DNA from: Hyphomicrobiales bacterium
Lineage (GTDB): Bacteria > Pseudomonadota > Alphaproteobacteria > Rhizobiales > Beijerinckiaceae
Direction: 5' to 3'
Length of the DNA: 64,000 nucleotides
Assembly: GCA_947455455.1 (NCBI GenBank)
Contig: CANGOE010000003.1
Location: 1 to 64,000, forward strand
Part shown: positions 34,696 through 42,275 of the stretch, piece after piece
Layout: every line of letters starts with the position of its first letter
Position numbering within the stretch: position 1 is the first letter of the stretch
The notes under the pieces: generated by a model
What the model saw: only the letters and a program-made list of their open reading frames with translations
The model's database searches: none
Told to the model about the DNA's origin: nothing
Program-made: the position numbers and the translations under genes

Positions 34696-36879
34696 ATGAC
34701 CAAGATGTCGCAATCAACACTCGCCAATCCCTCGCGTCGCGGTTTTCTGGCGCAGACCTCGCTGGTGATGGGGGCTTTTTCTCTCGGCTTCCATATCCCG
34801 ACTGCCGAGGCGGCCGCCCCTTCACCCGAAGTCAATGCCTGGGTGGTGATCAAGCCCGATGACAGCGTGATTATCCGCATCGCGCGGCAGGAAATGGGGC
34901 AGGGCACCCTGACCGGACTGGCGCAATTGGTCGCCGAGGAGCTGGAATGTGACTGGGCGAAAGTGACGACCGAACAACCGACGCCGGGGCAGAATGCGGC
35001 TCGCGGGCGGGTCTGGGGCAATTATGCCACCGGCGGCAGTCGCGGTATCCGCGATTCCCATCTTTATGTCCGCAAAGGCGGTGCCAGCGCCCGCATGATG
35101 CTGGTGGCCGCGGCTGCCAAGACATGGAATGTTCCTGCGTCCGATTGCGTTGTCGAAAAAGGGGTGATCACCCACAAGGCCAGCAACCGTCGCACCACCT
35201 ATGGTCAGGTGGCCGAACTGGCCGCCACGATGGAACCGCCCAAGGACATTGCCCTGAAAGACCCCAAAACATGGACCATTGCCGGCAAGCCTTTACCGCG
35301 CCTTGATACGGTGGCCAAAGTTGACGGGTCGCAGATCTACAGCATGGATTTCACCATGCCCGGCATGTTGCATGCCGCCATTACCAATTGCCCGATTTTC
35401 GGCGGCTCTCTCAAGAGTTTCGATGCGTCGAAAATTGCCAACAAGCCCGGCATCAAAAAAGTGGTCGCGGTCGATGGCATGGGCGTTGCAGTGATTGCCG
35501 ATACATGGTGGCAAGCCAAATCGGCGCTTGAGCAGGTCACCATCGTCTGGAACGAGGGGCCGCATGCCAAGCTGTCCAGCGCCGATATTGCCGCCACCCT
35601 CAAAGAGGGCTTGACCGCCAAGGAGGCCTTTGTCGGCAATCAGGCGGGGGATGTGAAGGCGGGGCTGGCGCAAGCCGCAAAAACGGTGGAAGCAACCTAC
35701 AGCTTCCCCTATCAGCACCACGCCACGATGGAACCGATGAATGCGACGGCGCTGTTTACCGGCACGCGTTGCGATGTCTGGACCTCGAGCCAGAACAGCG
35801 AAGCGGCACTGGAAACGGTGGTGGAAGCCTCCGGCCTGCCTGTCGGCCAATGCGATGTCACGCGCCTGTTGCTGGGCGGCGGCTTTGGCCGAAGGGCGGT
35901 CAGCCATGATTATGTGCGCCAATCGGTGCTGATTGCCAAACAGATGCCGAATGTGCCGGTCAAGCTGATCTGGTCGCGTGAAGAGGATATGTTGCACGGC
36001 CATTATCACCCGATCACCCAATGCAAACTGACCGCAGGGCTGGATGCGCAGGGCAATGTGACGGCTTTCCATATGCGGATATCCGGCCAGTCGATCCTGT
36101 CGAGCATCAATCCTTCGCGCTTGCAAAACGGGCGCGATCCGTCGACCTTCCAGGGGCTGAACCCCGACGGGACCGAGGGCGTGTTCGGCTATGCCATTCC
36201 CAATCTGCTGATTGACCATGCCATGCGCAATCCGCCATTGCCTGCGGGCTATTGGCGCGGGGTCAACAACAACCAGAACGCGCTTTATCTCGAATCTTTC
36301 ATCGACGAGCTGGCCGCGGCGGCCGGGCAGGATCCTCTGGCTTTCCGCCAGAAGTTGTTGCGCAACAGCCCCAAACATCTGGCTGTGTTGAATGCCGTGG
36401 CTGAAAAAGTCGGTTGGGACAAACCCGCCCCCAAGGGCATTTTCCGTGGTCTGTCGCAACATATGGGTTATGGCAGTTATGTCGCCGCCTGTGCCGAAGT
36501 GTCGATTGTCGACCAGAAGGTGAAAGTCCACCGTATTGTTGCGGCCACCAATCCGGGCCATGCAGTCAATCCGCAACAGATCGAGGCGCAGATCGACGGC
36601 TCCTTTGCCTATGGCCTGTCGGCTTTGCTCTATGGCGAGATCACCATCAAGGACGGTATGGTCGAGCAACAGAATTTCGATACTTATGAGCTGTTGCGGA
36701 TGGCACAAATGCCGAAGGTGGAATCGATTGTCATGCCCTCGGGCGATTTCTGGGGCGGTGTCGGCGAGCCGACCATTTTCGTGGCCGCACCTGCGGTGCT
36801 GAACGCCATCGCGGCGGCCACCGGCAAGCGCATCCGCAACATGCCGATCCAGTCCAATTCCGACCTCAAAATCGCCTGA
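34696..36879 (+). CDS. Molybdopterin-binding subunit of a Tat-exported aldehyde/xanthine dehydrogenase-family hydroxylase
   Basis: 727 residues. The N-terminus has a Tat signal: PSRRGFLAQTSLVMGAFSLG with the twin Arg, and a cleavage region near AEAAAPS. Domains follow the xanthine-dehydrogenase family: ARQEMGQGTLTGLAQLVAEEL, a hinge, the MOCO-loop GGGFGRRAVSHDYVRQSV, and the final active-site loop GGVGEPTIFVAAPAVLNAI with the catalytic Glu. The length and signal match the isoquinoline oxidoreductase beta-subunit group. It needs molybdenum cofactor, which makes modABC relevant. The substrate (aromatic N-heterocycle or aldehyde) is not predictable, and no electron-accepting cytochrome c gene follows. 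A terminator derived from a repeat motif lies after it. Confidence 0.88.
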   Translation: MTKMSQSTLANPSRRGFLAQTSLVMGAFSLGFHIPTAEAAAPSPEVNAWVVIKPDDSVIIRIARQEMGQGTLTGLAQLVAEELECDWAKVTTEQPTPGQNAARGRVWGNYATGGSRGIRDSHLYVRKGGASARMMLVAAAAKTWNVPASDCVVEKGVITHKASNRRTTYGQVAELAATMEPPKDIALKDPKTWTIAGKPLPRLDTVAKVDGSQIYSMDFTMPGMLHAAITNCPIFGGSLKSFDASKIANKPGIKKVVAVDGMGVAVIADTWWQAKSALEQVTIVWNEGPHAKLSSADIAATLKEGLTAKEAFVGNQAGDVKAGLAQAAKTVEATYSFPYQHHATMEPMNATALFTGTRCDVWTSSQNSEAALETVVEASGLPVGQCDVTRLLLGGGFGRRAVSHDYVRQSVLIAKQMPNVPVKLIWSREEDMLHGHYHPITQCKLTAGLDAQGNVTAFHMRISGQSILSSINPSRLQNGRDPSTFQGLNPDGTEGVFGYAIPNLLIDHAMRNPPLPAGYWRGVNNNQNALYLESFIDELAAAAGQDPLAFRQKLLRNSPKHLAVLNAVAEKVGWDKPAPKGIFRGLSQHMGYGSYVAACAEVSIVDQKVKVHRIVAATNPGHAVNPQQIEAQIDGSFAYGLSALLYGEITIKDGMVEQQNFDTYELLRMAQMPKVESIVMPSGDFWGGVGEPTIFVAAPAVLNAIAAATGKRIRNMPIQSNSDLKIA

Positions 36880-36917
36880 GGATTTTGGGGTAGCAGGTTG
36901 ATTTTCAATAAAAGACC

Positions 36918-36946
36918 ATGCCCGCCCTCGTGGCGGGCATTTTTTT
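36918..36946 (+). terminator. Terminator of the molybdenum hydroxylase operon
   Basis: Perfect 9-bp stem ATGCCCGCC/GGCGGGCAT with a CTCGT loop followed by T7. The stem is nearly the same as the right-half palindrome of the mosaic repeats that follow, so the terminator may derive from one of them. Confidence 0.85.
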
Positions 36947-36968
36947 GTTTTGGACGGTCATTGACAGC

Positions 36969-37470
36969 AAGACGTGGATGGCCGGGACAGGCCCGGCCAT
37001 GACAGTGTGGGGGGCAATTACACCCCGAACCATCCCTGTCATGCCCGCCCATATGGCGGGTACCCACGTCTTGGGCTGGCATTCAGGGACGGTCATTCAC
37101 AGAAAGTCGTGGATGGCCGGGACAGGCCCGGCCATGACAGTTGGGGGTGATGGGCGCACCCATTACCCATCCCTGTCATGCCCGCCCTTGTGGCGGGTAT
37201 CCACGTCTTTATTGGGCTTTTGAATTAAAGTCGTGGATGGCCGGGACAGGCCCGGCCATGACAGTGTGGGGGGCAATTACACCCCAAACCATCCCTGTGA
37301 TGCCCGCCCATGACAGTTCGGGATAAGGCACGCCTCTCCCTCTGTCATGCCCGCCCTTGTGGCGGGTATCCATGTCTTTCTGGCGGTGTTGAAGGAAAGT
37401 CGTGGATGGCCGGGACGGGCCCGGCCATGACAGTGTGGGGGGGATAATCGCACCCACCCCATCCCTGTCA
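36969..37470. repeat. Array of four mosaic palindromic repeats
   Basis: Non-coding region with four copies at 36969-37072, 37103-37210, 37227-37379 and 37396-37470. Each starts near AAAGTCGTGGATGGCCGGGA and holds a perfect palindrome around ATGGCCGGG/CCCGGCCAT, then GACAGTGTGGGG. A complete copy continues to CATCCCTGTCATGCCCGCC, a second hairpin TGCCCGCC/GGCGGGTA and the end TATCCACGTCTTT, complementary to the beginning. Copy 3 has a duplicated right half, and copy 4 has only the left half. The layout is like a BIME/REP-type or MITE-like element family. Apparent ORFs through the array are artefacts. Likely an interspersed genomic family, transcribed into stable hairpins. Confidence 0.85.
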
Positions 37471-37491
37471 GGTGTTCGCGGGGTTCAAAAA

Positions 37492-38034
37492 TCAATTCCA
37501 GCCGAGAAAATCGCGCTTGCCGATCTTGACGCCGATATGGCGCAAAATGGCGTAGGCGGCGGTGGCGTGGAAATAGAAATTCGGGAGCGCGAAACCGTTG
37601 AGATAGTCCAGACCTTTGAATGTTTTGGGCTGGCCACCGACCGGAATGGTGATGTCGCGGGTTTCCGATCCGGCAATGGCATGGGGGTCAACACTGGCGA
37701 TGAAATCCAGCGTCTTGGCAATGCGGGCTCTAAACTCGGCAAAGGTGGTTTCGGAGTCTTCGTATTTCGGCACATCCACGCCTGCCAGACGGGCGGCACA
37801 GCCTTTGGCGAAATCGGCGGTCAGTTGCACCTGACGGGCCAGGGTGAACATGTCGGCCGCCAAACGGTAGTGAAGCACCACCGAGGGGTCGATCTTGTTG
37901 TCGGTGGCGTGTTGCTCGGCCTTGTCCAGAATGGCCTGCAGGCTTTTAAGACCGAGAACCATTGGCGGGATCGAGACATTGTACATCGTGATCACGTCTT
38001 TATTGGCGGGATCTGTGGTGCCGGAATGTGTCAT
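37492..38034 (-). CDS. DUF1993 family protein
   Basis: 180 residues, about the family's size. The core begins VSIPPMVLGLKSLQAILDKA and contains LAADMFTLARQVQLTADFAKG and the late motif FYFHATAAYAILRHIGVKIGKRDFLG, typical of DUF1993. The fold is a DinB-like four-helix bundle, which often binds metals or thiols, but no function is assigned. The first ATG (38034) is used because AAGG stands about 11 bases upstream; a start at 37986 lacks one. The last coding bases abut the repeat array. Confidence 0.85.
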   Translation of the reverse strand: MTHSGTTDPANKDVITMYNVSIPPMVLGLKSLQAILDKAEQHATDNKIDPSVVLHYRLAADMFTLARQVQLTADFAKGCAARLAGVDVPKYEDSETTFAEFRARIAKTLDFIASVDPHAIAGSETRDITIPVGGQPKTFKGLDYLNGFALPNFYFHATAAYAILRHIGVKIGKRDFLGWN

Positions 38035-38145
38035 GGGGAGGCCTTAAAGGTTGGCGGGAACGATCGGCAGGGGGCCGTCGAATCCTGCACGCGGGTTAAT
38101 CACTTGTTCATCATAACCTGAATTGGCCAATCGGGTCTGTCAAAT

Positions 38146-38162
38146 GCGAGAATAATTCTCGC
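38146..38162. promoter_or_regulatory. 17-bp palindrome, Irr (ICE)-like operator candidate
   Basis: GCGAGAATAATTCTCGC is a perfect 8-1-8 inverted repeat in the divergent region between DUF1993 and the PLD-family gene. The inner AGAA-N3-TTCT geometry resembles the rhizobial Irr (ICE) box, but the outer bases differ. Inference only. Confidence 0.4.
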
Positions 38163-38238
38163 TGTGTCCGGCTTTGAATCGGTTACACTGAGGTGTCAGT
38201 GCATGCGTGTGTCGGGGTTGTGCGTAAGGATCAAGGTG

Positions 38239-38787
38239 ATGTTGCGTCTGTGGATGGTGCGTTTGTTGACGGTGTTTTGCGTATGTGCGGGGGTCCATTC
38301 CGGTTCTGCTGTGTGTGCGGCAGAGCTTAGGACCTGTTTTACCCCCGGCGAGGATTGCACCAGTCTGATTGTGCAACAGATCAACAATGCCAAATCCAGC
38401 GTGCTGGTGCAGGCCTATAGTTTCACCTCGGAGCCGATTATCGCGGCTTTGAGCCAAGCCAAGAAGCGCGGGGTCGATGTGCGGGCTATTCTGGATAAAT
38501 CCAACGAGCAGGAGCGCTATTCGGCCGCGACCTTCCTGACCAATCACGGCATTGCCGTGCTGATTGATGACAAGCCGGCGATTGCCCATAATAAAGTCAT
38601 GGTGCTTGACGGGGTGGACGTGATTACCGGCAGTTTCAATTTCACCAAGGCCGCGCAGGAGCGCAACGCCGAAAATGTGCTGGTGATCAAACAGGAACCG
38701 CAACTGGCCAAGGCCTATACCGAGAATTGGAAGCGTCGCGCGGCCGCCTCGCGTCCCTATGATGATTTCAGGGACAAGCGCCGCTGA
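38239..38787 (+). CDS. Secreted phospholipase D-family nuclease (Nuc type)
   Basis: 182 residues. The signal peptide reads LWMVRLLTVFCVCAGVHSG, ending near VCAAELR. The rest is one PLD domain: FTPGEDCTSLIVQQINNAKS, VQAYSFTSEPIIAALSQAKK, VRAILDKSNEQERYS and the catalytic HxK motif AHNKVMVLDGVDVITGSFNF with the N-A-E-N end. This matches the endonuclease Nuc group, which hydrolyses DNA in the periplasm as a dimer. The ATG at 38239 is selected since the signal peptide begins there. A palindrome lies 76 bases before the start. The LysR gene follows 25 bases after the stop. Confidence 0.85.
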   Translation: MLRLWMVRLLTVFCVCAGVHSGSAVCAAELRTCFTPGEDCTSLIVQQINNAKSSVLVQAYSFTSEPIIAALSQAKKRGVDVRAILDKSNEQERYSAATFLTNHGIAVLIDDKPAIAHNKVMVLDGVDVITGSFNFTKAAQERNAENVLVIKQEPQLAKAYTENWKRRAAASRPYDDFRDKRR

Positions 38788-38812
38788 CATAACGGGCAAT
38801 CGGGATCGGGAC

Positions 38813-39712
38813 ATGTCATTATATCACCATGATCTGCAATCCCTGCGGCTGTTTGTCGCCATTTGCCATTTGCGCAGTGTGAGCCGGGCGGCCGAGCAGT
38901 TCAATCTGGCCATTTCAGCGGCCAGCCGCCGCTTGCGTCTGCTCGAGGATGAAGTGGGTGCGTCTCTGGTGACCCGGATGGCGCATGGGGTCGAACCGAC
39001 CATGGCAGGGCTGACCACCCTGCGCTATGCCGAAAGCGTGTTGCGTTTGGCCGACGGGTTGGCGGCCAGCATGAGCGAGCATCATTCGGGCGTCAGGGGG
39101 CGGGTGCGGGTCTCGGCCTCCTCCTCGGCGCTGGTGCACCGGCTGGCGGGTGATCTGGCGGAATTTGTGCAAACCCATCCCGATATCCGTATTGATCTGG
39201 AAGAACGCCCCTCCGGCGAAACCATCAGCCAGATGGCGCGCGGACAGGCCGATATGGGAGTCTTCATCCGTGGTGTGCCGACCAGCGGCCTGCAGGTCTG
39301 GCCCTATGCGCAGGACAGATTGTCGCTGGCTGTCTACCCGACCCATCGGCTCGCCGAACAGGATTCGGTGCAGTTCAGGGATCTGCTGAATGATGATTTC
39401 GTGGCTCTCGAAGTCGGCTCGGCCATTTACCGCCTGATGGCAGAGAAAGCCCGCGAACAGGGCCGCTATCTCAAAACCCGCGTGCAGGTCCGCAGTTTCG
39501 AGGTGATGTGCCAGATGATCCGCAGTGGCCTGGGGATCGGTATTCTGCCCGAAGAGGCCCTGCGTCCGCTGGCCAGCGCGCTCGGTCTGTCCCTGATCCG
39601 GCTGGAGGAAGATTGGGCCATCCGCCACATCGATATCGGCGTGCATGCAGGGCATGATATCGCCCCGCCAACCAAGCGTTTGCTCAATGCGCTGTGTGGG
39701 GTTGTGCTGTGA
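38813..39712 (+). CDS. LysR family transcriptional regulator
   Basis: 299 residues. The N-terminal winged helix-turn-helix reads LQSLRLFVAICHLRSVSRAAEQFNLAISAASRRLRLLEDEVGA; C-terminal is the two-lobed co-inducer domain (RVRVSASSSALVHRLAGDLA, GQADMGVFIRGV, SGLGIGILPEEALRP). It lies in the same direction as the ten-gene operon that begins 100 bases downstream and is the obvious candidate to regulate it. LysR regulators are usually divergent from their targets, so this co-directional layout is slightly unusual. The ATG at 38813 is preceded by GGGATCGGGAC. The inducer is unknown. Confidence 0.9.
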   Translation: MSLYHHDLQSLRLFVAICHLRSVSRAAEQFNLAISAASRRLRLLEDEVGASLVTRMAHGVEPTMAGLTTLRYAESVLRLADGLAASMSEHHSGVRGRVRVSASSSALVHRLAGDLAEFVQTHPDIRIDLEERPSGETISQMARGQADMGVFIRGVPTSGLQVWPYAQDRLSLAVYPTHRLAEQDSVQFRDLLNDDFVALEVGSAIYRLMAEKAREQGRYLKTRVQVRSFEVMCQMIRSGLGIGILPEEALRPLASALGLSLIRLEEDWAIRHIDIGVHAGHDIAPPTKRLLNALCGVVL

Positions 39713-39752
39713 TTATGGTTTCTTCAAATTAGAAATCTGCCTGCGTTCTTTT

Positions 39753-39767
39753 CTTATTTCCAATAAG
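39753..39767. promoter_or_regulatory. Palindromic site before the catabolic operon
   Basis: CTTATTTCCAATAAG is a perfect 6-3-6 inverted repeat between the LysR stop and the acyl-CoA dehydrogenase start, 45 bases upstream of the latter. A further AT-rich stretch (TTCAAATTAGAA) is just left of it. It may be a LysR operator or part of the promoter. Confidence 0.45.
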
Positions 39768-39812
39768 CGGGATTGCCCTCTAGTCTGCTTCAGATGACAA
39801 GAGGATGACACC

Positions 39813-40982
39813 GTGCCGATATCGATCCCTCTCTATGATGACCACAAGGATTTGCGCGAGGCTGTTGCGGCTTTGTGCGGCAAGTTCGACGGCGCCTATT
39901 GGCGCGAGATCGACGAGGAGCGCGGTTATCCCGAAGCCTTCGCCAAAGCCTTGACCGAGGCCGGCTGGCTGGCCGCTCTGATTCCCGAAGAATATGGCGG
40001 GGCAGGGCTGGGGCTGACAGAAGCCTCGATCATCATGGAAGAGATCAACCGTTCTGGCGGCAATTCCGGTGCGGTCCATGGGCAGATGTATAATATGTCG
40101 ACCCTGTTGCGGGCCGGTTCCGAAGACCAGAAAAAGAAATATCTGCCACGCATTGCCGCAGGTGAATTGCGGATGCAGTCGATGGCGGTGACGGAACCGA
40201 CCACGGGCACCGATACGACCAAGCTCAAAACCACTGCCACCCGTCGCGGCAATCATTTCGTGCTCAACGGACAGAAGGTCTGGACCTCGCGTGTGCAACA
40301 TTCCGATCTGATGATCGTGCTGGCCCGCACCACGCCGCTCGATCAGGTGCGCAAGAAATCGGAAGGCCTGTCGGTGTTTCTGGTCGACATTGCCGAGGCG
40401 ATGGACAAGGGCATGACCGTGCGGCCGATCCGCAACATGGTCAACCATGAAACCAATGAAGTGTTTTTCGATGATCTGGAAGTGCCAGCCGAAAACATGA
40501 TCGGCGAGGAAAACAAGGGCTTCCGCATCATTCTCGAAGGGTTGAATGCCGAACGGGTGCTGATTGCCGCCGAATGTATCGGGGATGCCTATTGGTTTAT
40601 CGACAAGGCCTCTGCCTATGGCAAGGAACGGATCGTGTTCGACCGGCCGATCGGCCAAAATCAGGGGATCCAGTTCCCGATTGCCAAATCCCACATTGCC
40701 ACCAAGGCCGCCGATGCGATCCGCTATCAGGCGGCGGCCCTGCATGATGCCGGTTTGCCCTATGGCACCGAGGCCAATATGGCCAAAATGCTGTGCGCGG
40801 ATGCCTCGTGGGAAGCGGCCAATGCCTGTTTGCAGACGCATGGCGGCTTCGGTTTTGCCGCCGAATATGATGTGGAACGCAAATTCCGTGAAACCCGCCT
40901 CTATCAGGTTGCGCCCATCTCGACCAATCTGATTTTGGCCTATGTCGGCGAGCATGTGCTCGGCCTGCCGCGCTCGTACTGA
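39813..40982 (+). CDS. Acyl-CoA dehydrogenase family protein
   Basis: 389 residues from a GTG start with AGAGGATG upstream. The three-domain acyl-CoA dehydrogenase fold is clear: IPEEYGGAGLGLTEASIIME, the flavin motif MQSMAVTEPTTGTDTTKLKT, GQKVWTSRVQHSDLMIVLA, and the C-terminal helices CLQTHGGFGFAAEYDVERKF. At the usual site of the catalytic Glu (Y-E-G-T) the sequence reads YQVAPISTNL, so the base is not in the canonical place. It presumably acts on a CoA thioester made by the adjacent CoA-transferase. First gene of a ten-gene operon; the next gene starts 10 bases after its stop. Confidence 0.88.
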   Translation: MPISIPLYDDHKDLREAVAALCGKFDGAYWREIDEERGYPEAFAKALTEAGWLAALIPEEYGGAGLGLTEASIIMEEINRSGGNSGAVHGQMYNMSTLLRAGSEDQKKKYLPRIAAGELRMQSMAVTEPTTGTDTTKLKTTATRRGNHFVLNGQKVWTSRVQHSDLMIVLARTTPLDQVRKKSEGLSVFLVDIAEAMDKGMTVRPIRNMVNHETNEVFFDDLEVPAENMIGEENKGFRIILEGLNAERVLIAAECIGDAYWFIDKASAYGKERIVFDRPIGQNQGIQFPIAKSHIATKAADAIRYQAAALHDAGLPYGTEANMAKMLCADASWEAANACLQTHGGFGFAAEYDVERKFRETRLYQVAPISTNLILAYVGEHVLGLPRSY

Positions 40983-40991
40983 GGGATGGTG

Positions 40992-42275
40992 ATGGCAGTC
41001 AGCGGATCGACCAGACCGACACTGCCACTTCCCCCCTTGCCGACGGGCGCTCCGACTTTGGATGCCTATGGGGCTTTTGTCGCTCCTGCGCCGGACGTGG
41101 TTGCTGGGCATGGTGTTCTGGCGGGTGTGTCGCTGGCGATCAAGGATCTGCTGGTCTTTGGTGACCGGGTCCCGCTCTGCGGGCTGTCGGCGGCTCCTTT
41201 CGAGGCTCTCGGCCCTTCATCGCCTGTTGTGGCCCGTCTGGTGGGTGAGGGGGCTTCGTTTGCCGGTTTTACCACACTGACGGCGCTGGCCTACGAGCCT
41301 TCGGGCGTGAATATCGATGGCACAAGGCCGCGTAATCCGTGGCATGGCGATTATATTTGCGGCGGGTCCAGTTCGGGTTCGGCTGTCGCAGTGGCGGCGG
41401 GGCTGGTTGATCTGGCGCTGGGATCCGACACCGCGGGTTCGTTGCGGATTCCAGCCCAATGTTCTGGCGTGGCTTCATGGAAGCCAAGTTTCGGCCTGTT
41501 GTCGCTTGAGGGCGTGATGCCTTTGGCTCCTTCGCTGGATTGCCTTGGGTTTATGGCCCGCGATGCGGATTTGCTGGCGCTTGTCGCCGGATTGTTTGCC
41601 GAACCGGCCCGCCATGTGGCTCGCGTGGCTGTTGCGCGCGATCTGCTCGCAGGATGCGATCCCGACATTGCCGCAATGGTCGAACGCACCATCCAGATGC
41701 TTGATCGCTTGGAGATCGCAAGGCGGGATGTGGCGATCAGACCGCTTGTGGCGCAAGCCGATGCACCGGTGTTCCGGCTCCTGATGGGCGAGGCCTATCG
41801 CTCCTTTGCGCCATTGTTACACAGCACTAGGTTGCCTGCCGAATTGGCCAAGCGTCTGGACAAAGGATCAGCCGTGTCCGATGCCGATCTGGTGCAGGCC
41901 CGTGATGCGCTGGATGGTCTTCACAGCGAATGGTCCACCGCGCTGTTTGCCGACAATGACTGTCTGCTCCTGCCGGTGATGCCTGTCACAACACCGACGG
42001 TTGATGCCTGCACACAGGGCCATGCCGATTTTGCCCCGCGCCATCTCTATGCGCTGTCGGAATTCACCCGCTTTGTGAACGGGCTTGGTTTGCCCGCTGT
42101 CGCCCTGCCGATGGGATGTGATACACGCGGCTTGCCGATGGCGATGCAGTTGGTCGGGCCGAAAGGCTCCGATCGGGCCTTGCTGGCACTGGCCGGACAG
42201 TTGCAGACCTTGCGCGGGGAATTCAACGCGCCTGTTTCTTTTCCCTCCGATCCATCGGGTAAGATTGCACCATGA
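40992..42275 (+). CDS. Amidase (amidase signature family)
   Basis: 427 residues. The Ser-cisSer-Lys triad is visible: Lys in LAIKDLLVFG (near residue 52), the Ser cluster GGSSSGSAVAVAAGLV, and the nucleophile in SDTAGSLRIPAQCSG. This hydrolyses a carboxamide or related C-N bond; the substrate is unknown. The ATG at 40992 is chosen (GAGGG six bases upstream); an ATG at 40986 is too near the ribosome site. The stop overlaps the CoA-transferase start in an ATGA. In this operon it probably releases ammonia or splits an amide before or after CoA activation. Confidence 0.9.
   Translation: MAVSGSTRPTLPLPPLPTGAPTLDAYGAFVAPAPDVVAGHGVLAGVSLAIKDLLVFGDRVPLCGLSAAPFEALGPSSPVVARLVGEGASFAGFTTLTALAYEPSGVNIDGTRPRNPWHGDYICGGSSSGSAVAVAAGLVDLALGSDTAGSLRIPAQCSGVASWKPSFGLLSLEGVMPLAPSLDCLGFMARDADLLALVAGLFAEPARHVARVAVARDLLAGCDPDIAAMVERTIQMLDRLEIARRDVAIRPLVAQADAPVFRLLMGEAYRSFAPLLHSTRLPAELAKRLDKGSAVSDADLVQARDALDGLHSEWSTALFADNDCLLLPVMPVTTPTVDACTQGHADFAPRHLYALSEFTRFVNGLGLPAVALPMGCDTRGLPMAMQLVGPKGSDRALLALAGQLQTLRGEFNAPVSFPSDPSGKIAP

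Noticed and set aside
35293..36708. 471-residue minus-strand ORF opposite the molybdenum hydroxylase
   Set aside because: Shadow ORF; the plus-strand frame carries all the conserved hydroxylase motifs.
36969..37470. CRISPR array
   Set aside because: The copies are about 100 bases with inner palindromes and no regular short repeat or spacer pattern; no cas gene is nearby.
36684..37495. Small ORFs in the repeat array (both strands)
   Set aside because: They read through repeated palindromes and give near-identical peptides such as MAGTGPAMTV, an artefact of the repeat.
39780..41111. 443-residue minus-strand ORF opposite the acyl-CoA dehydrogenase
   Set aside because: Arg/Gly/His-rich shadow ORF of a clear plus-strand gene.
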